A DNA stretch of 22,756 nt from Paramecium sonneborni (taxonomy: Eukaryota > Ciliophora > Oligohymenophorea > Peniculida > Parameciidae), in assembly GCA_905182985.1 (NCBI GenBank), contig CAJJDN010000043.1:6885-29640 (forward strand), written 5' to 3'. Within the stretch, counting starts at the first letter, position 1. The number at the start of each line of letters is the position of its first letter. The position numbers were made by a program, and so were the translations under genes. Shown here in pieces: positions 20,050 through 22,756 of the stretch. Under the pieces are notes generated by a model. It did no database searches and was not told the origin of the DNA. It was given only the letters and a program-made list of their open reading frames with translations.

Positions 20050-22385
20050 GAATAAACTGTTTTGAAAACTTCGTAAAAATTCAATTTGATTCCTAAGAAA
20101 ATAGAAAATGCCATGAGAATGATAACTGCTGAAGGAGAAATTGCAGTACTTAAGGGATATTCTGCAAAAGGAAAAGTTGGAGATTGGTTAACAACTTTAA
20201 GAAGATAAAATGAAATCTTCTTTAAGTGGTGTCATGAGATAATCTTTAATTAAATATTAATTAGATACATAGAGAAAGGATTGGGTATATGAATTTCTGC
20301 TATAAATTATTATTTCTTTTGATTCTCAATGTTTTTTTTGACTTAAATAACAGTAGAAAATTTTTTATAAGAAGATATAGAAGATGATTTAGATGATTGG
20401 TATGATGCTAATGTAAAATGCCTGATTAATTAACATTATTAATTAGAGAAAATCTTACTGAATTATAAAGAAGAACTTTTGTGGCATTGTCATTTGAGAG
20501 ATGCTGTAGATAACATGAGAAATGAATCTGTTGAAGGTATAATGGATTTCAAATGGTAATAATAATTGAGTTTTTATCATGATGAGGAAAACTGTACTTG
20601 TAAAATAAGTGAATGTTTGACTATTAATTTCTGGGATCTACTACAAGATTAGTTATTACTCCTTTGACTGATAGATGTTGGATGACTATTACAGGTGCTT
20701 TAGGCATTAAATTAGGAGTAGCACCATAAGGTAGCTGGTACTTGAAAAACAGAATCATGTAAAGATTTTAGCCAAAACTTTGGGAAGATATTGTATAGTA
20801 TTTAATTGTTCCAAATAAATTACTCTTAATATGATGGAAAAATTATTTGCAGGATAACATATTGTGGAGATGAATTTAATATATTTTTATTGATTATCAG
20901 TCATAGCAGAATAAGTATACGATGATGGTTCCAGATTATAGATTGATTGCTGAAATTCTGTTGTATGCTGAAGGATTTTCAAATGCCAAAGATTTATCAA
21001 GGTAGATGGTTAAATTGTATTGTTGAATTAGTAAGTTGAGATCTACAATACAATTTGTTCTTTTTTAAAAACATTGTTTTTTTGATTTTTTTAAACTTTT
21101 ATGTATAATTTTAGAATTTAAGTTCCAAAATTGTTATTATTAGGAGATTAACAATATCAAATAAGTTCAAATAACTGAGTGAGTAAAATCATTGTAAATT
21201 CTTACAGTGTAAAGCAAAGAATTAAAAACAGTAATAAAAAATGTTATTGATCTTAATAAATTATAATAATAAGACACTTTTATAGAAAAGGTAATTTAGT
21301 TCGATGAAACAAAGAAAGTAAGATTTGGAGTAATATTGGTAGGAGTAACAACTGGTGGAAAATCATAAGTTGAAAATATACTTAGAGAATCTTGCATTAG
21401 ATTATTTGAGTAATTTTCTTAGTAAGGGATTAAGAATCCTGCACTATCAATGGAGGAATTATATGGGTAATTTGATATAATGACTTAATAATGGACTGAT
21501 GATTTAGCATCTAATATAATGAGAGGATAAGCAAATACCTGTGGATGCTTTATGGATCGAAAAGATGAACGCAATATTGGATGATTCAATTACTCTATGT
21601 TTAAGTAATGGCAAGAGTATTAAATTGAAGACTTAAATAAGAATGATGATCTTTTTAGTTTTGGCAGTGGTATCACCTGCAAAGCAAGAAGATGTGGAAT
21701 GGTTTATTTGAATGATAAAGTGAACCTATTGTAATAACAGAATCAATGACTCATATTGATATTTTAAGTAGACATATTAGATTAAAATCTTTATTAAATG
21801 TGTGTTCATGTTCACTGAAGTGTTGAATGAAAATATAATGATTTTTATGCTGCTCTTAAAAGAAATGGTTATGTTACTCCGAAATCTTATCTTTATTTAA
21901 TAGAATTATATAAGACTTTATTAATGATGAAAAAAGAAGAGTCATAATAAAATAAGACTAAGTTATCTTCAGGATTACATAAATTACATGAGGCAAACAG
22001 TTATCATTAATGATTAAGTAGCAAATAGAGTTAAATAGTTTGTCTCAGATGAACAAACATAAGTTAATGAATATATATCTCGAATTAAGTATTCTAAAGC
22101 TGAAACAGATAAAATAATAAAAGAAGCTATTCCTACTTTGAACGCTGCCAGAGATGCACTAAATAATCTTAATAGAAATGATATTTTTGAAACTAAAAGT
22201 AATATTAATCCATAACCAATTTTATGTATTACTTTTGAACGCGTTGTTATTCTTTTTAAGATTGGGATTCTATAAAAAAACTATTGACTGATCCTAATTT
22301 CTAATCAAAAATGAAAGATCCTTTACTATTAGAAGATGTATAAGAATAATTAGATCACTTTTTAGAGCGATTATTTTTTAAACAA
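20050..22385. repeat. Duplicated block 2, second copy (2336 bp)
   Basis: It matches 17713-20048. Its motifs repeat the first copy's, for example the damaged AAA1 P-loop TGA at 20743-20745 and the AAA2 P-loop at 21342-21365. Unique sequence resumes at 22386. Confidence 0.9.
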
Positions 22386-22468
22386 TTTCATAATAAAAAG
22401 AAAAATGATAAAGATAGGGGATAAGATAAGTTGAATACGATCAAAATTTTAAATTATTTTTTAGTATT

Positions 22469-22756
22469 TCATGATAATTTAATCTAATAATAAATTTCCA
22501 ATACTATAGAAAACAGTATTCTAAGTTCCCTATTAAAACTGTCTCCTTACTTAATTTGGATTTAAATGATTAAGCCTTCTTTCTCCCATTTCTAACCCAT
22601 TGATTATTGATAAATCTCAAAAATTTTCTTTTCTTATACCATATTAGTAAATTCTTTTCTAATTCTACTTAAGATTTGTATTTCACCCATAAGTTTTTAG
22701 AATCTCTTTGTCAGATGAAAATTTAGTTGTAGACCTCTTTTATATATATTCAAATA
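22469..22756 (-). CDS. C-terminal part of an unidentified protein (runs off the window)
   Basis: The frame is open from the window edge for 95 codons to TGA 22471-22469. It reads YLNIYKRGLQLNFHLTKRF, MGEIQILSRIRKEFTNMVQE, IYQQSMGQKWEKEGLIIQIQ, FNRELRILFSIVLEIYYQIK. It is Q-rich through TAA/TAG codons and has no interruption. It is convergent with the dynein relic, with under 90 bases between them. No family recognised. The unbroken frame contrasts with the genes to its left. Confidence 0.45.

Larger units (their letters stand above)
14092..22420 (+). pseudogene. Axonemal dynein heavy chain, decayed and internally deleted
   Basis: Dynein heavy chains are ATP-driven motors of cilia. In order I see: N-terminal region with KEYMTISAKGITY (to 14520), FFRKYKLWKN and LLVVRRKCQQMAQDRRFLDT (14600-14815), YLRLSKFVKHAYYIIIDAQL, the linker (LDEFLEKKRDVF, FLSNDEFLEVLSNYKNIKAI, about 17590-17710; ITAEGEIAVLKGYSAKGKVG), AAA1 ([20 protein letters not shown], about 18310-18375, and DEFN 18532-18543), AAA2 (GVTTGGKS 19005-19028, PVDALWIEKMNAILDD, RCGMVYL), then directly the stalk (LKRNGYVTPKSYL about 19515; PTLNAARDALNNL) into the microtubule-binding domain. 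AAA3-AAA6 and the C-terminus are absent, about 75 residues between SVIAEQ and MMVPDY are missing, and the AAA1 P-loop has a TGA (AGT-TGA-KTES). Frameshifts are frequent. The N-terminal motif resembles single-headed inner-arm types (DNAH3/7/12). Length includes two duplicated blocks. Confidence 0.8.

Noticed and set aside
17713..22385. Two tandem dynein motor blocks in one protein
   Set aside because: The copies match, including their damage, and are split by an n exactly at the boundary.
1781..22420. All three stop codons reassigned, with TGA as a sense codon
   Set aside because: The TPR-kinase frame and the last gene end properly at TGA, conserved dynein Trp positions use TGG, and one TGA replaces an invariant P-loop Gly.
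1..22756. Telomere repeats marking a macronuclear chromosome end
   Set aside because: No G4T2/G3T3-type or complementary repeat run occurs at either end or inside the window.

Overview
The window reads as nuclear DNA of a ciliate close to Paramecium. It is very AT-rich. Recognisable proteins (TPR repeats, a protein kinase, a dynein heavy chain) only become readable when TAA and TAG are read as glutamine and TGA is kept as the stop. Introns are 23-33 nt with GT(A)...AG ends. One 30-bp TA-bounded segment, present in one of two otherwise matching copies of a stretch, has the properties of a Paramecium internal eliminated sequence (IES), so germline and somatic versions of the locus may be mixed here.

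Layout. 1-771 (minus): the start of an apparently intact TPR protein whose array is a tandem 129-130 bp exon+intron unit. 772-1500: nothing recognised. 1781-3248 (plus): a broken unidentified gene. 3560-4434 (minus): fragments with acidic D-x-D-G-D stretches. 4486-5441 (plus): a broken unidentified gene. 5573-5867 (plus): a Nop56/Nop58-like N-terminal fragment. 5890-6303 (minus): a coiled-coil-like fragment. 6322-6681 (plus): an open frame. 7552-8965 (minus): a broken unidentified gene. 9079-9911 (plus): another. 10179-11533 (minus): a protein kinase followed by a TPR, with several frameshifts. 11900-12124 and 12995-13696 (plus): weak open frames. 14092-22420 (plus): a decayed axonemal dynein heavy chain that stops near the microtubule-binding domain and lacks AAA3 and AAA4. 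22469-22756 (minus): the end of an open unidentified gene running off the window.

Two single 'n' bases (15165 and 20049) are each followed by a second copy of the sequence before them (809/839 bp and 2336/2336 bp). These look like contig overlaps that a scaffolder failed to merge, so about 3.1 kb of the window is probably duplicated only on paper and the true locus is about 19.6 kb.

Most genes between 1.5 and 22.4 kb are still readable but carry scattered frameshifts and lone in-frame TGA codons, and the dynein has also lost whole domains. The TPR gene at the left edge is clean over its visible length. I therefore favour real pseudogenes (relics of duplicated genes, or a germline-limited region) over pure sequencing error, but the sequence alone does not settle this. 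No operon logic applies; the genes look functionally unrelated.
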